A stretch of DNA of 64,000 bases from JANPBY01 sp963805505 (GTDB lineage Bacteria; Actinomycetota; Actinomycetes; DATJPE01), in the NCBI GenBank assembly GCA_963805505.1, contig CAWDUP010000004.1, positions 440,279 through 504,278 on the forward strand. The letters run 5' to 3'. Of the stretch, positions 7,719 through 16,096 are shown piece by piece. Within the stretch, counting starts at the first letter, position 1. Every line of letters begins with the position of its first letter. Both the position numbers and the translations under genes were made by a program. The notes below the pieces were generated by a model, which did not search any database, was not told where the DNA came from, and saw nothing but the letters and a program-made list of their open reading frames with translations.

Positions 7719-8735
7719 GTGATCCCACGGGTCGAGGTCGTCGGAAAGCTCGACGCTGCCGAGCTCGGTGCGGTGACTCACCTTGTCGAACGGGCGACCG
7801 AAGCCGATGGGGCACGGCCGCTCTCTGAGCATGTCAGCCTTCACCTGCGGTACGGGGGTGACTCCGAAGTGGTCCATGTCTTGGTCTGGATCGACGACGA
7901 GCTGGCGGGCTACGCCCACGTCGACCCGACCGACGCCGTCCAGGGCAGTAGCGCTGAGCTGGTCGTCGATCCCCGAAGGCGGGGCCAGGGGATCGGTCGC
8001 CGACTGGTCGCCGAGGTCACCGCTACCAGCCCCGATGGTCGGCTGCGGCTGTGGGCCCACGGTGACCACCCTGCGGCCGCCGCGCTCGCCGAGTCCTTCG
8101 GGATGACCCGACGCCGTACTCTTTGGCAGCTTCGGCGGTCCCTGTTCGCCCCCGTCCCGCCAGCCACGTGGCCGGTGGGGGTCACGCATCGGACCTTTCG
8201 CCCGGGCGTCGACGATGAAGCCTGGGTCGAGCTCAACGCGCGGGCCTTTGCGAACCACCCTGAGCAGGGCAGCTGGGGAACGGAGGACCTGCGCCAGCGG
8301 ATGGCCGAGCAATGGTTCGACCCATCGGGGTTCTTCCTCGCCGAGCGCCACGACCCGGAACGAGGCGGGACTCGACTCGTCGGCTTCCACTGGACCAAGG
8401 TGCATGGCGGCGGGAGTGGAGCCGCGCACGAGCATGCGCACGAGCACCCGCACGAGCAGGTGGCCGAGCATTCGGACGAGCACGTCCACGAGGTCACGCA
8501 CCCGGAAGCGCACGGTCATGCGCCGATCGGCGAGGTCTACGTCGTGGGCGTCGAGGAGTCGGAGCGCGGCAATGGACTGGGGCGCGCCCTCACCGTGGCT
8601 GGTCTCGCCTACCTTCGCTCCTTGGGGCTTCCTGAGGTGATGCTCTACGTGGACGCGGACAATGTGGGTGCCCTTCGCTTGTACGAGAGCCTCGGGTTTG
8701 CTCGCTGGGACAGCGACGTGATGTTCGTCCGCTGA
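7719..8735 (+). CDS. mshD: Mycothiol synthase (MshD) with a His-rich insertion
   Basis: Two GNAT domains make up the 338-residue protein. Acetyl-CoA loops are RRRGQGIGRRL (about residue 86) and RGNGLGRAL (about 283). MshD acetylates the cysteinyl amine of Cys-GlcN-Ins, the last step of mycothiol synthesis. GTG 7719 has GAGGA 7 bases upstream. The large upstream extension overlaps glnR and is rejected. Between the two halves, residues 237-267 contain 11 histidines interspersed with Glu, Asp and Ala, a linker that looks metal-binding. The neighbour glnR is the usual one. Confidence 0.9.
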   Translation: MIPRVEVVGKLDAAELGAVTHLVERATEADGARPLSEHVSLHLRYGGDSEVVHVLVWIDDELAGYAHVDPTDAVQGSSAELVVDPRRRGQGIGRRLVAEVTATSPDGRLRLWAHGDHPAAAALAESFGMTRRRTLWQLRRSLFAPVPPATWPVGVTHRTFRPGVDDEAWVELNARAFANHPEQGSWGTEDLRQRMAEQWFDPSGFFLAERHDPERGGTRLVGFHWTKVHGGGSGAAHEHAHEHPHEQVAEHSDEHVHEVTHPEAHGHAPIGEVYVVGVEESERGNGLGRALTVAGLAYLRSLGLPEVMLYVDADNVGALRLYESLGFARWDSDVMFVR

Positions 8736-8769
8736 CAACCGAGCTTCAAAGCGGTGGAAGGATGGTCCG

Positions 8770-10947
8770 ATGAGCGAGGTTGAGCCAGTCGAACTGGCAC
8801 CGGAGAGCACCGCGGTTGCCGTTTCGGAACGACCGGTGCCCGCTGAGACGGAAGCCGAACCCACCGATCAGCCATCCCCGCTGGAGCCGCTGCCCGACGA
8901 CCGCTTCTCGGACCGAGAGGTTTCCTGGCTGGCCTTCAACCAGCGGGTCCTGGAACTGGCTGAGGACGCCGAGCTCCCGCTGCTGGCCCGGGCCCGTTTC
9001 CTGGCCATTTTCGCCAGCAACCTTGACGAGTTCTTCATGGTTCGCGTCGCAGGTCTCAAGCGCCGCATCGCCACCGGGATCGCCGTACGCGCAGCCAGCG
9101 GGCTGATGCCCGGTGAGGTCATCGACCGGATCTGGGCGCACACCCGCGAACTCATGCAGCGCCAGGTCCGGTGCTTCCACCAGGAGGTCCTGCCCGCGCT
9201 GACCAAGGAGGGCATCGAGCTGCTCCGTTGGGATGAGCTGGACGACGATGACCGCGCCGAGATGGCGGCTGTCTTCCAGGACCGGATCTTCCCCGTCCTG
9301 ACGCCGCTCGCCGTCGACCCAGCCCACCCCTTCCCCTACATCTCTGGCCTTTCTCTCAATCTCGCGGTCGTGGTCCGTAATCCCACCACCGGCATCGAGC
9401 ACTTCGCTCGCGTGAAGGTTCCCCAGCTGCTGGGTCGCTTCGCGCAGGTCAGTGGTCAACGGTTCGTCCCCCTCGAGGACGTCATCGCCGCCCACCTGGA
9501 CGAGTTGTTCCCAGGCATGGAGGTCCTGCAGAGCCACGGGTTCCGGGTCACCCGAAACGAAGACTTCGAGGTGGAAGAGGACGACGCCGAGAACCTCCTG
9601 GTAGCGCTGGAGAAGGAGCTGATGCGTCGCAAGTTCGGGCCTCCGGTCCGCTTGGAGGTGGAAGACACGATCGACCCGCACGTCCTCGACCTGCTGATCC
9701 GCGAGCTGGGCATCGAGGAGCACGAGGTGGTCGCCATCCCTGGACCGCTCGACCTCACCGGCTTGATGGCCGTCGCGGCGGTCGACCGCCCTGAGCTGGA
9801 CTACCCCGCCTTCATCCCGCGGAGGCATCCAGACCTGTCGGAGGTGGAGAGCGCAGACGAGGTCGACATCCTCGGGGCGCTCCGCAACCGTGACGTGCTG
9901 CTGCACCACCCCTACGACTCCTTCTCGACCAGCGTGCAGGCGTTCCTCGAGCAGGCAGCCATCGATCCGCAGGTGCTCGCGATCAAGCAGACGCTCTACC
10001 GCACCAGCGGCGACTCCCCGATCGTCGATGCCCTCATCGAAGCGGCGGAGGCGGGCAAGCAGGTGCTCGTGCTCGTGGAGATCAAGGCGCGGTTCGACGA
10101 GCAGGCCAACATCAAGCGGGCCCGCAAGCTCGAGCAAGCCGGCTGCCACGTGGTCTACGGCCTGGTCGGCCTGAAGACGCATTGCAAGCTGTCACTCGTC
10201 GTCCGCCAGGAGGGCGATCGGATCCGCCGCTACACACACATCGGCACGGGGAACTACCACCCAAGAACCGCTCGACTCTATGAGGATCTCGGCCTGCTCA
10301 CGTCCGACCCGATCGTCGGCGAGGACGTCAGCAACTTGTTCAACGTGCTGTCGGGCTACTCGATGAACACGGAGTACGAACGCCTTCTTGTGGCACCCAA
10401 CTCGGTCCGATCGGGCCTCGTGGAGCGCATCGAGCGCGAGGTTGAGCACCATCGCGCCGGCCGACCAGCCGGCGTGCGCATCAAGTTGAACTCTCTGGTG
10501 GACGAAGGCGTCATCGACGCCCTCTACCGCGCCTCTCAGCAGGGCGTGCCCGTCGACTTGTGGGTCCGCGGCATCTGCGCCCTCCGCGCAGGTGTACCCG
10601 GGCTCAGCGACACGATCCGGGTGCGCAGCATCCTGGGTCGATTCCTCGAGCACTCGCGCGTGTTCGCCTTCGCAGGCGGTGGCGAGCCGGAGGTCTGGAT
10701 CGGCAGCGCAGACCTCATGCACCGCAACCTCGACCGTCGCGTGGAAGCATTGGTACGGCTCACGGTTCCCGAGCACATCCAAGAGGTGAGCGACCTGCTG
10801 GACCTCGGGTTTGCGCCCGGGACCGCTTCCTGGCACCTGCTGCCCGACGACTCCTGGGAGCACCACGGGACCGCCGACGACGGTTCGGCCCTGCTGGACA
10901 TCCAGGCCCACCTGATCGCCGCCAAACAACGGCGGTCGGGGGCCTGA
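8770..10947 (+). CDS. ppk1: Polyphosphate kinase 1
   Basis: The protein (725 residues) is full length for PPK1. It shows the N-terminal motif SDREVSWLAFNQRVLELAED and the phospho-acceptor histidine region THIGTGNYHPRTARLYEDLG. It also has the second conserved histidine in FLEHSRVFAFAGGG and the ATP-site stretch LVEIKARFDEQANIKRARKLE. It reversibly polymerises the ATP gamma-phosphate into polyphosphate. An acidic 35-residue leader precedes the domain. ATG 8770 follows GGAAGGATGGTCCG. The gene leads the phosphate block and is followed at once by the mutT1-like gene, as in mycobacteria. Confidence 0.96.
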   Translation: MSEVEPVELAPESTAVAVSERPVPAETEAEPTDQPSPLEPLPDDRFSDREVSWLAFNQRVLELAEDAELPLLARARFLAIFASNLDEFFMVRVAGLKRRIATGIAVRAASGLMPGEVIDRIWAHTRELMQRQVRCFHQEVLPALTKEGIELLRWDELDDDDRAEMAAVFQDRIFPVLTPLAVDPAHPFPYISGLSLNLAVVVRNPTTGIEHFARVKVPQLLGRFAQVSGQRFVPLEDVIAAHLDELFPGMEVLQSHGFRVTRNEDFEVEEDDAENLLVALEKELMRRKFGPPVRLEVEDTIDPHVLDLLIRELGIEEHEVVAIPGPLDLTGLMAVAAVDRPELDYPAFIPRRHPDLSEVESADEVDILGALRNRDVLLHHPYDSFSTSVQAFLEQAAIDPQVLAIKQTLYRTSGDSPIVDALIEAAEAGKQVLVLVEIKARFDEQANIKRARKLEQAGCHVVYGLVGLKTHCKLSLVVRQEGDRIRRYTHIGTGNYHPRTARLYEDLGLLTSDPIVGEDVSNLFNVLSGYSMNTEYERLLVAPNSVRSGLVERIEREVEHHRAGRPAGVRIKLNSLVDEGVIDALYRASQQGVPVDLWVRGICALRAGVPGLSDTIRVRSILGRFLEHSRVFAFAGGGEPEVWIGSADLMHRNLDRRVEALVRLTVPEHIQEVSDLLDLGFAPGTASWHLLPDDSWEHHGTADDGSALLDIQAHLIAAKQRRSGA

Positions 10948-10949
10948 AA

Positions 10950-11875
10950 GTGGGGGGGAGACGCAGGGGCGGACCATCGCTGCCGCCGGGGCGCTCCTGT
11001 GGCGTCGGCGGCGGGACAAGAGCGGCCGCAAGGCCATCGAGGTCGCCCTCGTTCACCGATCGAAGCACGACGACTGGACCTTCCCCAAGGGGCACCTCGA
11101 GGCGGCGGAGACCTGGCAAGCGGCCGCCGTCCGCGAGATCCACGAGGAGACCGGCTTCACGATCGCTCTCGGGCCTCCGCTTCCAGAACGGACCTACCTG
11201 GTTGGCGGCCTCCCCAAGCTGGTGCGCTACTGGGCAGGTGAGGTCGGTCCAGCGTCGGACACTTTCGTCCCGAACTCCGAGGTTGACTCCCTCGACTGGG
11301 TCGGCGTCGGTGAGGCGCGGAGTCGACTCAGCTATCCCGACGACGAGGTCGTTCTCGACGGCCTCAGCTCGCTGCTCGAACAGACGCGGGGGCGGAGCAC
11401 CAGCTGCCTGATCATCCTTCGCCATGCCCAGGCGATGAAGCGCTCGGTGTGGTCCGGCCAGGACGAGGATCGTCCTCTGACCGATCCCGGCATCGCGGAG
11501 GCCGACGCCCTGACCTCCGTCCTCAGTGCCTACGGCATCGAGCGCATCCACTCCTCCCCCGCGACTCGCTGCCGGGACACCGTCGCACCGTATGGCCGGC
11601 TACGTCAGCTTCGTCAGGAGAACGAACCGGCGCTCAGCGAAAGCGGCTACGCGGCCAACCCAGGCGAGTCGAGAAGGCGCATCCGGTCGATTCTCGAGGC
11701 AGGTGGCCGGAGCGTCGTGTGCAGTCATCGCCCGCTCGTCCCCGACCTCCTGGACGAGATCCTCGGCGTCGAGGAGCGCGCTGCGTTGATCGCGGACGGT
11801 CTTCCGCCGAGTGCGCTCGTCGTCATCCACCACCTCTCGGGTGAGGTCTTGGGCGTCGAGCGTCTCGACCCGTGA
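10950..11875 (+). CDS. mutT1: MutT1-like NUDIX hydrolase/histidine phosphatase, frameshift at start
   Basis: The coding frame carries an N-terminal NUDIX box (GHLEAAETWQAAAVREIHEE then TG) and a C-terminal SixA-type histidine phosphatase with LRHAQAMKR. This pairing is that of mycobacterial MutT1, which degrades 8-oxo-(d)GTP and diadenosine polyphosphates. The frame is open from 10916 but has no ATG, GTG or TTG before the NUDIX box. GTG 10950 is followed by a run of seven G and would enter the right frame if the run held eight. I therefore infer a single-base deletion, real or artefactual, in the G run at 10952-10958. It directly follows ppk1. Confidence 0.75.
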
Positions 11876-11905
11876 GCTGACCCCGAGAAGCACTCGTACG
11901 GGCAC

Positions 11906-11949
11906 GTTCACCTCGCGTTCATCCGCAGCGCCCGAGCACGTCACCTCAC
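11906..11949 (+). promoter_or_regulatory. Probable PHO box (PhoP-binding direct repeats)
   Basis: Two adjacent 11-base units, GTTCACCTCGC (11906) and GTTCATCCGCA (11917), match the GTTCACC direct-repeat units bound by PhoP in streptomycetes. A third, weaker unit CGTCACCTCAC starts at 11939, in phase at 22 bases. They lie about 75 to 115 bases upstream of the pstS start, where phosphate-starvation activation would act. Confidence 0.72.
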
Positions 11950-12020
11950 CTGCCTACCGTCCTCGACGTAAGCACGTGACGAGGCCGGACTGACCGGCCC
12001 AACAGGAGGGTCCACACAAC

Positions 12021-13122
12021 GTGAACCGCAGCACGCTGCGCCGGGCAGCCCCGGCCGCACTAGCGCTCAGCTTCGCCCTTGTCCTTGGGGCTTGTGGTAG
12101 CGACGCAAGCAACGGAACAGCCGCGCCAGCCGGCGGCGATGGCAACTGCGTGAGCGGCTCGATCAAGGCATCCGGCTCAAGTGCGCAGGCCAACGCCATG
12201 ACCGAATGGATCAACAGCTACCAGACCAACTGTTCCGGCGCGACCATCGACTATCAGCCAGTCGGATCCGGGGCCGGCATCCAGGACTTCATCAACAACC
12301 AGGTCGCCTTCGCGGGGTCCGATTCGGCGCTCAAGCCTGGAGAAGAGTCCGACCCGGCCAACGCCCGTTGTGCGGCCGGCCCCGCCATCAACATCCCGAT
12401 GGTTGGCGGCGCGATCGCCATCGCCTACAACCTCGAGGGCGTCGACACGCTGACCATGACTCCCGAGATCCTCGCGGGAATCTTCGGCGGGACCATCACG
12501 ACGTGGAACGACCCGGCCATCGCCGAGGCCAACCCAGACGTGACCCTTCCCTCGGACCCGATCCTGGCGTTCCACCGGTCGGACGAGTCAGGCACGACTG
12601 ACAACTTCACCAAGTACCTCGCCGCCAACGTTCCGGACGTGTGGACCTATGAGGGCGGGAAGGCGTGGACAGCTCCAGGAGGACAGGGCGCCAAGGGCAG
12701 CGACGGAGTCGCAGCAGCCATCAAGTCAACACCCAACTCGATCGGCTACATCGAGCTCTCCTTCATCCAGACCCAGGGTCTGAGCGCGGCCTCGGTGGAC
12801 AACGGAGGCGGACCGGTCGAGCCAACTGCGGAGACGTCGGCGACAACGCTGGACTCCTCCAAGATCACCGGTTCGGGCGACGACTTGATCCTCGAGGTGG
12901 ACTACACCGAGAGCCAGCCCGACGCCTACCCGATCGTCCTCGTCACCTACGAGATCGTCTGCCAGTCAGGACTGCCTGAGGACCAGCTCGGGTCTGACTC
13001 AGTCGTTCCTGACCTACATCGCCTCGGACGAGGGCCAGTCGACGTTGACCGAGATCGGCTACGTGCCGCTGACCGGTGAGCTGCTGACCAAGGTGCAGGC
13101 TGCCGTCTCGTCGATCAGCTAG
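12021..13122 (+). CDS. pstS: Phosphate-binding lipoprotein PstS (C-terminal frameshift)
   Basis: The protein is secreted with a lipobox (ALVLGAC) and shows the phosphate-binding signatures SGSSAQ, GSGAGIQDFI and FHRSDESGTTDNFTKYL. It captures phosphate for the Pst ABC importer. GTG 12021 has AGGAGG upstream. The frame as given runs to 13079 with a meaningless tail. Shifting by +1 at about 12991 restores LTQSFLTYIASDEGQ and VPLTGELLTKVQAAVSSIS, ending at TAG 13122. A single extra base near CTCGGGTCTG therefore breaks the gene. The conserved distal part argues for a sequence error or a very recent mutation. Confidence 0.88.
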
Positions 13123-13134
13123 GTCTGACCACGT

Positions 13135-13178
13135 CGTGACAACCCCCGTGGACCTCAGGGTCAGCGGGGGTTGTCACG
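13135..13178 (+). terminator. Intercistronic hairpin between pstS and pstC
   Basis: A perfect 14-base stem (13135-13148 pairing with 13165-13178, inner arm GTGACAACCCCCG) encloses a 16-base loop just after the pstS stop. There is no T-run. Such a structure after a binding-protein gene usually attenuates read-through or protects the upstream message, making more binding protein than permease. Confidence 0.75.
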
Positions 13179-13239
13179 CCAACGGAACGACCAAGCACCC
13201 AGCCCGGAAGACAGCTGCCGCCGGGCAGGAAGGAAGTCT

Positions 13240-14227
13240 GTGACAGCGCCCACGACGGAGCAGTTGAGCCCGCCGCTGCCGCCTGGGGCGCCCAAAGCCA
13301 CCACTCGGCGCGGCGACCGCATCTTCCGCGGGCTGTCCACGGGAGCGGGCGCGTTGGTCCTGGTCATCATGGCCGGGATCGCGCTGTTTCTGGTGGTCAA
13401 GGCCGTCCCAGCGTCTGCGGGCCGACACCGTCAACTTCTTCACGAGCTCGGAGTGGCTTCCTGACCTGCCGTCCGGCCCTCGGTTCGGCATAGCCGCGCT
13501 GCTGTTCGGCACGGTGGTCTCCTCGGTGATAGCCATGGCCCTCGCTGTGCCGATCGGCTACGGCATCGCCTTGTGCCTGGCCCACTACGCCCCTCGCCGA
13601 ATCGCCACCGGCCTCGCCTTCATCGTGGATCTGTTGGCCGCCGTACCCTCGATCATCTTCGGGCTGTGGGGCCTGGCCTACCTCATGCCACGCACCCAAG
13701 ACCTCTGGATCTGGCTCAACGACCATCTCGGTTTCATCCCGCTGTTCGACAACACGCTCGGCGTCTACACCCGCTCCATCGCCATTGCCTCCATCGTTTT
13801 GGCGATCATGATCCTCCCGACCGTCTCGGCCATCAGCCGAGAAGTCTTCTCCCAAGCGCCGGTCGGGCACATCGAGGCAGCTATGGCCCTCGGCGCCACC
13901 CGCTGGGAGATGATTCGCATGGCGGTCATCCCCTTCGGCAAACCCGGCATGATCAGCGCGGCGATGCTCGGCCTGGGCCGGGCGCTCGGCGAGACCATTG
14001 CCGTCGCGCTGCTGTTGTCGGCCACCTTCACCATCAACTGGCACATCACCGAGCCGGGTGGCAACACCTTCGCCGCCAACATCGCGCTCAAGTTCAACGA
14101 GGCCGGTGCGACCGGACGTGGCGCCCTGATCGCTGCCGGACTGGTCCTGTTCGTCATCACGCTCATCGTCAACATGGTCGCCCGCCTGATAGCCGAACGA
14201 CGCCGCGACTTCTCGGGGGCCAACTGA
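13240..14227 (+). CDS. pstC: Phosphate ABC permease PstC (N-terminal frameshift)
   Basis: The GTG at 13240 follows AGGAAG and opens a frame with a cytoplasmic leader and first membrane helix (GALVLVIMAGIALFLVVKAVPA), then ends at 13464 after a frame change. From about 13412 the +1 frame continues with LRADTVNFFTSSEWLPDLPSG and the full permease to 14227. That part includes the EAA loop AMALGATRWEMIRMAVIPFG and GLGRALGETIAVALLL. One extra base near GCGTCTGCGG explains both parts. PstC with PstA forms the membrane channel for phosphate. It is followed 1 base later by pstA. Confidence 0.85.
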
Positions 14228-14228
14228 C

Positions 14229-15287
14229 ATGGCCACGCTGACCAGCCCACCCGCGACCGGATCGGTCAGTCGCCTCTCCGGAGGGACGCTTCCGCGATTC
14301 GCCCCCGTCGCGTCTGCTGGTGCCGGGCTCGCACTCGCTGTGGCGCTGTCCGTGGTCACCCCGATCAGCGGTCGGGCCGGGACACTGCTGGTCGCCATCG
14401 TCTTGTTCATGGCCATCCAGTCCCTGTGGAGCTTCCGCGTCGAGGGCAGGCGGCATGCGGTCGACCGACTGGCGACCACCATGATCTACGGCTCCGGGTT
14501 GATCGCCCTCATTCCCCTGACCGCGATCCTCGTAGCCGTTGTCGTCAACGGCCTCACCGCGTTCAGCCTGCAGTTCCTGACCACCACCATGCGCAACGTC
14601 AGTCCGCTTCGTGAGGGCGGCGGCGTCTACCACGCGATCATCGGAACGCTGGAACAGGTCGGCATCGCCGCCGCGATAGGCATCCCCATCGGACTGATGG
14701 TGGCGATCTACCTGGTGGAGTACGGAAACCGCGGTCGGTTGGCCCGCTCGGTGACCTTCTTCGTGGACGTGATGACCGGCGTCCCGTCGATCGTGGCCGG
14801 CTTGTTCATCTACACCGCGTTCATCTTGACCCTGGGTCTGGAACGCAGCGGGTTCACCGGCGCCCTGGCGCTGACGATCCTGCTGATCCCGGTGATGGTT
14901 CGATCCTCTGAAGAGATGCTCAAGCTCGTCCCGAACGAGCTGCGGGAGAGTGCCTACGCGTTGGGGGTTCCCAAGTACCGCACGATCCTTCGCGTCGTTC
15001 TGCCGACCGCCCTACCGGGACTCATCACGGGATCCATGCTGGCGGTCGCTCGGGTCATGGGTGAGACCGCGCCGCTGCTCCTGACGGTCTTCTTGTCCCA
15101 GTCGATCAACTACAACCCCTTCTCAGGGCCGCAGGCATCCTTGCCCACGTTCGTGTGGGACCAGATCGCGCGAGGGACCGATGCCTCGCTGGATCGAGCC
15201 TGGGCAGGAGCTCTCACGCTCATCCTGATCGTCGTCATCCTCAATCTGGCCGCCCGAGGTCTCGGGCGCTTCTACCGAGTCAAGTAG
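14229..15287 (+). CDS. pstA: Phosphate ABC permease PstA
   Basis: This 352-residue permease of the PstA/PstC family has six or more membrane helices, with the coupling EAA loop RESAYALGVPKYRTILRVVL and the conserved ARVMGETAPLLL. It is somewhat longer at the N-terminus than typical PstA, with two extra hydrophobic segments. ATG 14229 lies 1 base after the pstC stop and pstB follows after 19 bases, so pstSCAB is one transcription unit. Reading frame intact. Confidence 0.94.
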   Translation: MATLTSPPATGSVSRLSGGTLPRFAPVASAGAGLALAVALSVVTPISGRAGTLLVAIVLFMAIQSLWSFRVEGRRHAVDRLATTMIYGSGLIALIPLTAILVAVVVNGLTAFSLQFLTTTMRNVSPLREGGGVYHAIIGTLEQVGIAAAIGIPIGLMVAIYLVEYGNRGRLARSVTFFVDVMTGVPSIVAGLFIYTAFILTLGLERSGFTGALALTILLIPVMVRSSEEMLKLVPNELRESAYALGVPKYRTILRVVLPTALPGLITGSMLAVARVMGETAPLLLTVFLSQSINYNPFSGPQASLPTFVWDQIARGTDASLDRAWAGALTLILIVVILNLAARGLGRFYRVK

Positions 15288-15306
15288 CGAGAAGGACCAC
15301 CCAGCC

Positions 15307-16083
15307 ATGGCCAAACGCATCAACGTCTCAGACCTGGACATCTACTACGGCAACTTTCTGGCCGTGGAAGGTGCCGCCTTCGAGGTCGAGCCGGGTTCAG
15401 TCACCGCGTTCATCGGACCATCCGGCTGCGGCAAGTCCACGGTGCTGCGATCCCTCAACCGCATGCACGAGGTGACTCCCGGAGCGCGAGTGTCAGGGAA
15501 GGTTCTGCTGGACGACGAGGACATCTACGCGTCCGGGGTCGACCCGGTCAACGTACGGCGCACGATCGGGATGGTGTTTCAAAAGCCCAACCCGTTTCCC
15601 ACGATGTCCATCTACGACAACGTCATCGCCGGGCTGAGGCTGCGGGGACGACAGCCACGCGCCGACTTCGACGCCATCGTGGAGGACGCGCTGCGCGGCG
15701 CGAATCTCTGGGAGGAGGTCAAGGACCGGCTGGACCGCCCAGGCAGCGGTCTGTCCGGAGGCCAGCAGCAGCGGCTGTGCATCGCTCGCGCTATCGCGGT
15801 CGAACCCGAGGTCCTGCTCATGGACGAGCCGTGCTCGGCTCTCGACCCCATCTCCACCCTGGCAGTCGAGGACCTGATGCAGAAGCTCAAGGAGCGCTAC
15901 ACGATCGTGATCGTCACTCACAACATGCAGCAGGCGGCACGCGTCTCAGATCGGACGGGGTTCTTCAACATCGCGGGCACCGGCAAGCCTGGCAAGCTCA
16001 TCGAGATAGATGCCACGGCCAAGATCTTCAGCTCTCCGGCTCAGAAGGCGACCGAGGACTACATCAGCGGACGCTTCGGCTGA
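15307..16083 (+). CDS. pstB: Phosphate ABC transporter ATPase PstB
   Basis: All ABC ATPase motifs are present in 258 residues: Walker A GPSGCGKST, Q-loop GMVFQKPNPFP (the PFP is typical of PstB), signature LSGGQQQRL, Walker B VLLMDEPCSALDP and the H-loop VTHNMQQAARVSD. It drives phosphate import through PstCA. A GAAGGA ribosome site precedes ATG 15307. Last gene of the pst operon, convergent with pit. Confidence 0.96.
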   Translation: MAKRINVSDLDIYYGNFLAVEGAAFEVEPGSVTAFIGPSGCGKSTVLRSLNRMHEVTPGARVSGKVLLDDEDIYASGVDPVNVRRTIGMVFQKPNPFPTMSIYDNVIAGLRLRGRQPRADFDAIVEDALRGANLWEEVKDRLDRPGSGLSGGQQQRLCIARAIAVEPEVLLMDEPCSALDPISTLAVEDLMQKLKERYTIVIVTHNMQQAARVSDRTGFFNIAGTGKPGKLIEIDATAKIFSSPAQKATEDYISGRFG

Positions 16084-16096
16084 CCGCAGTCACCGC

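Noticed and set aside
8746..10182. Long open frame on the minus strand opposite ppk1 (478 codons)
   Set aside because: It lies wholly antisense to a clear PPK1 gene and shows the Glu/Arg/Leu-rich pattern produced by reading a G+C-rich gene backwards.
12991..13414. Programmed +1 frameshifting in pstS and pstC
   Set aside because: In pstS a slip from GGG to GGT is conceivable, but in pstC GCG to CGT is not cognate. Neither site has a stop codon or stimulatory element, and Pst proteins are not known to use recoding.
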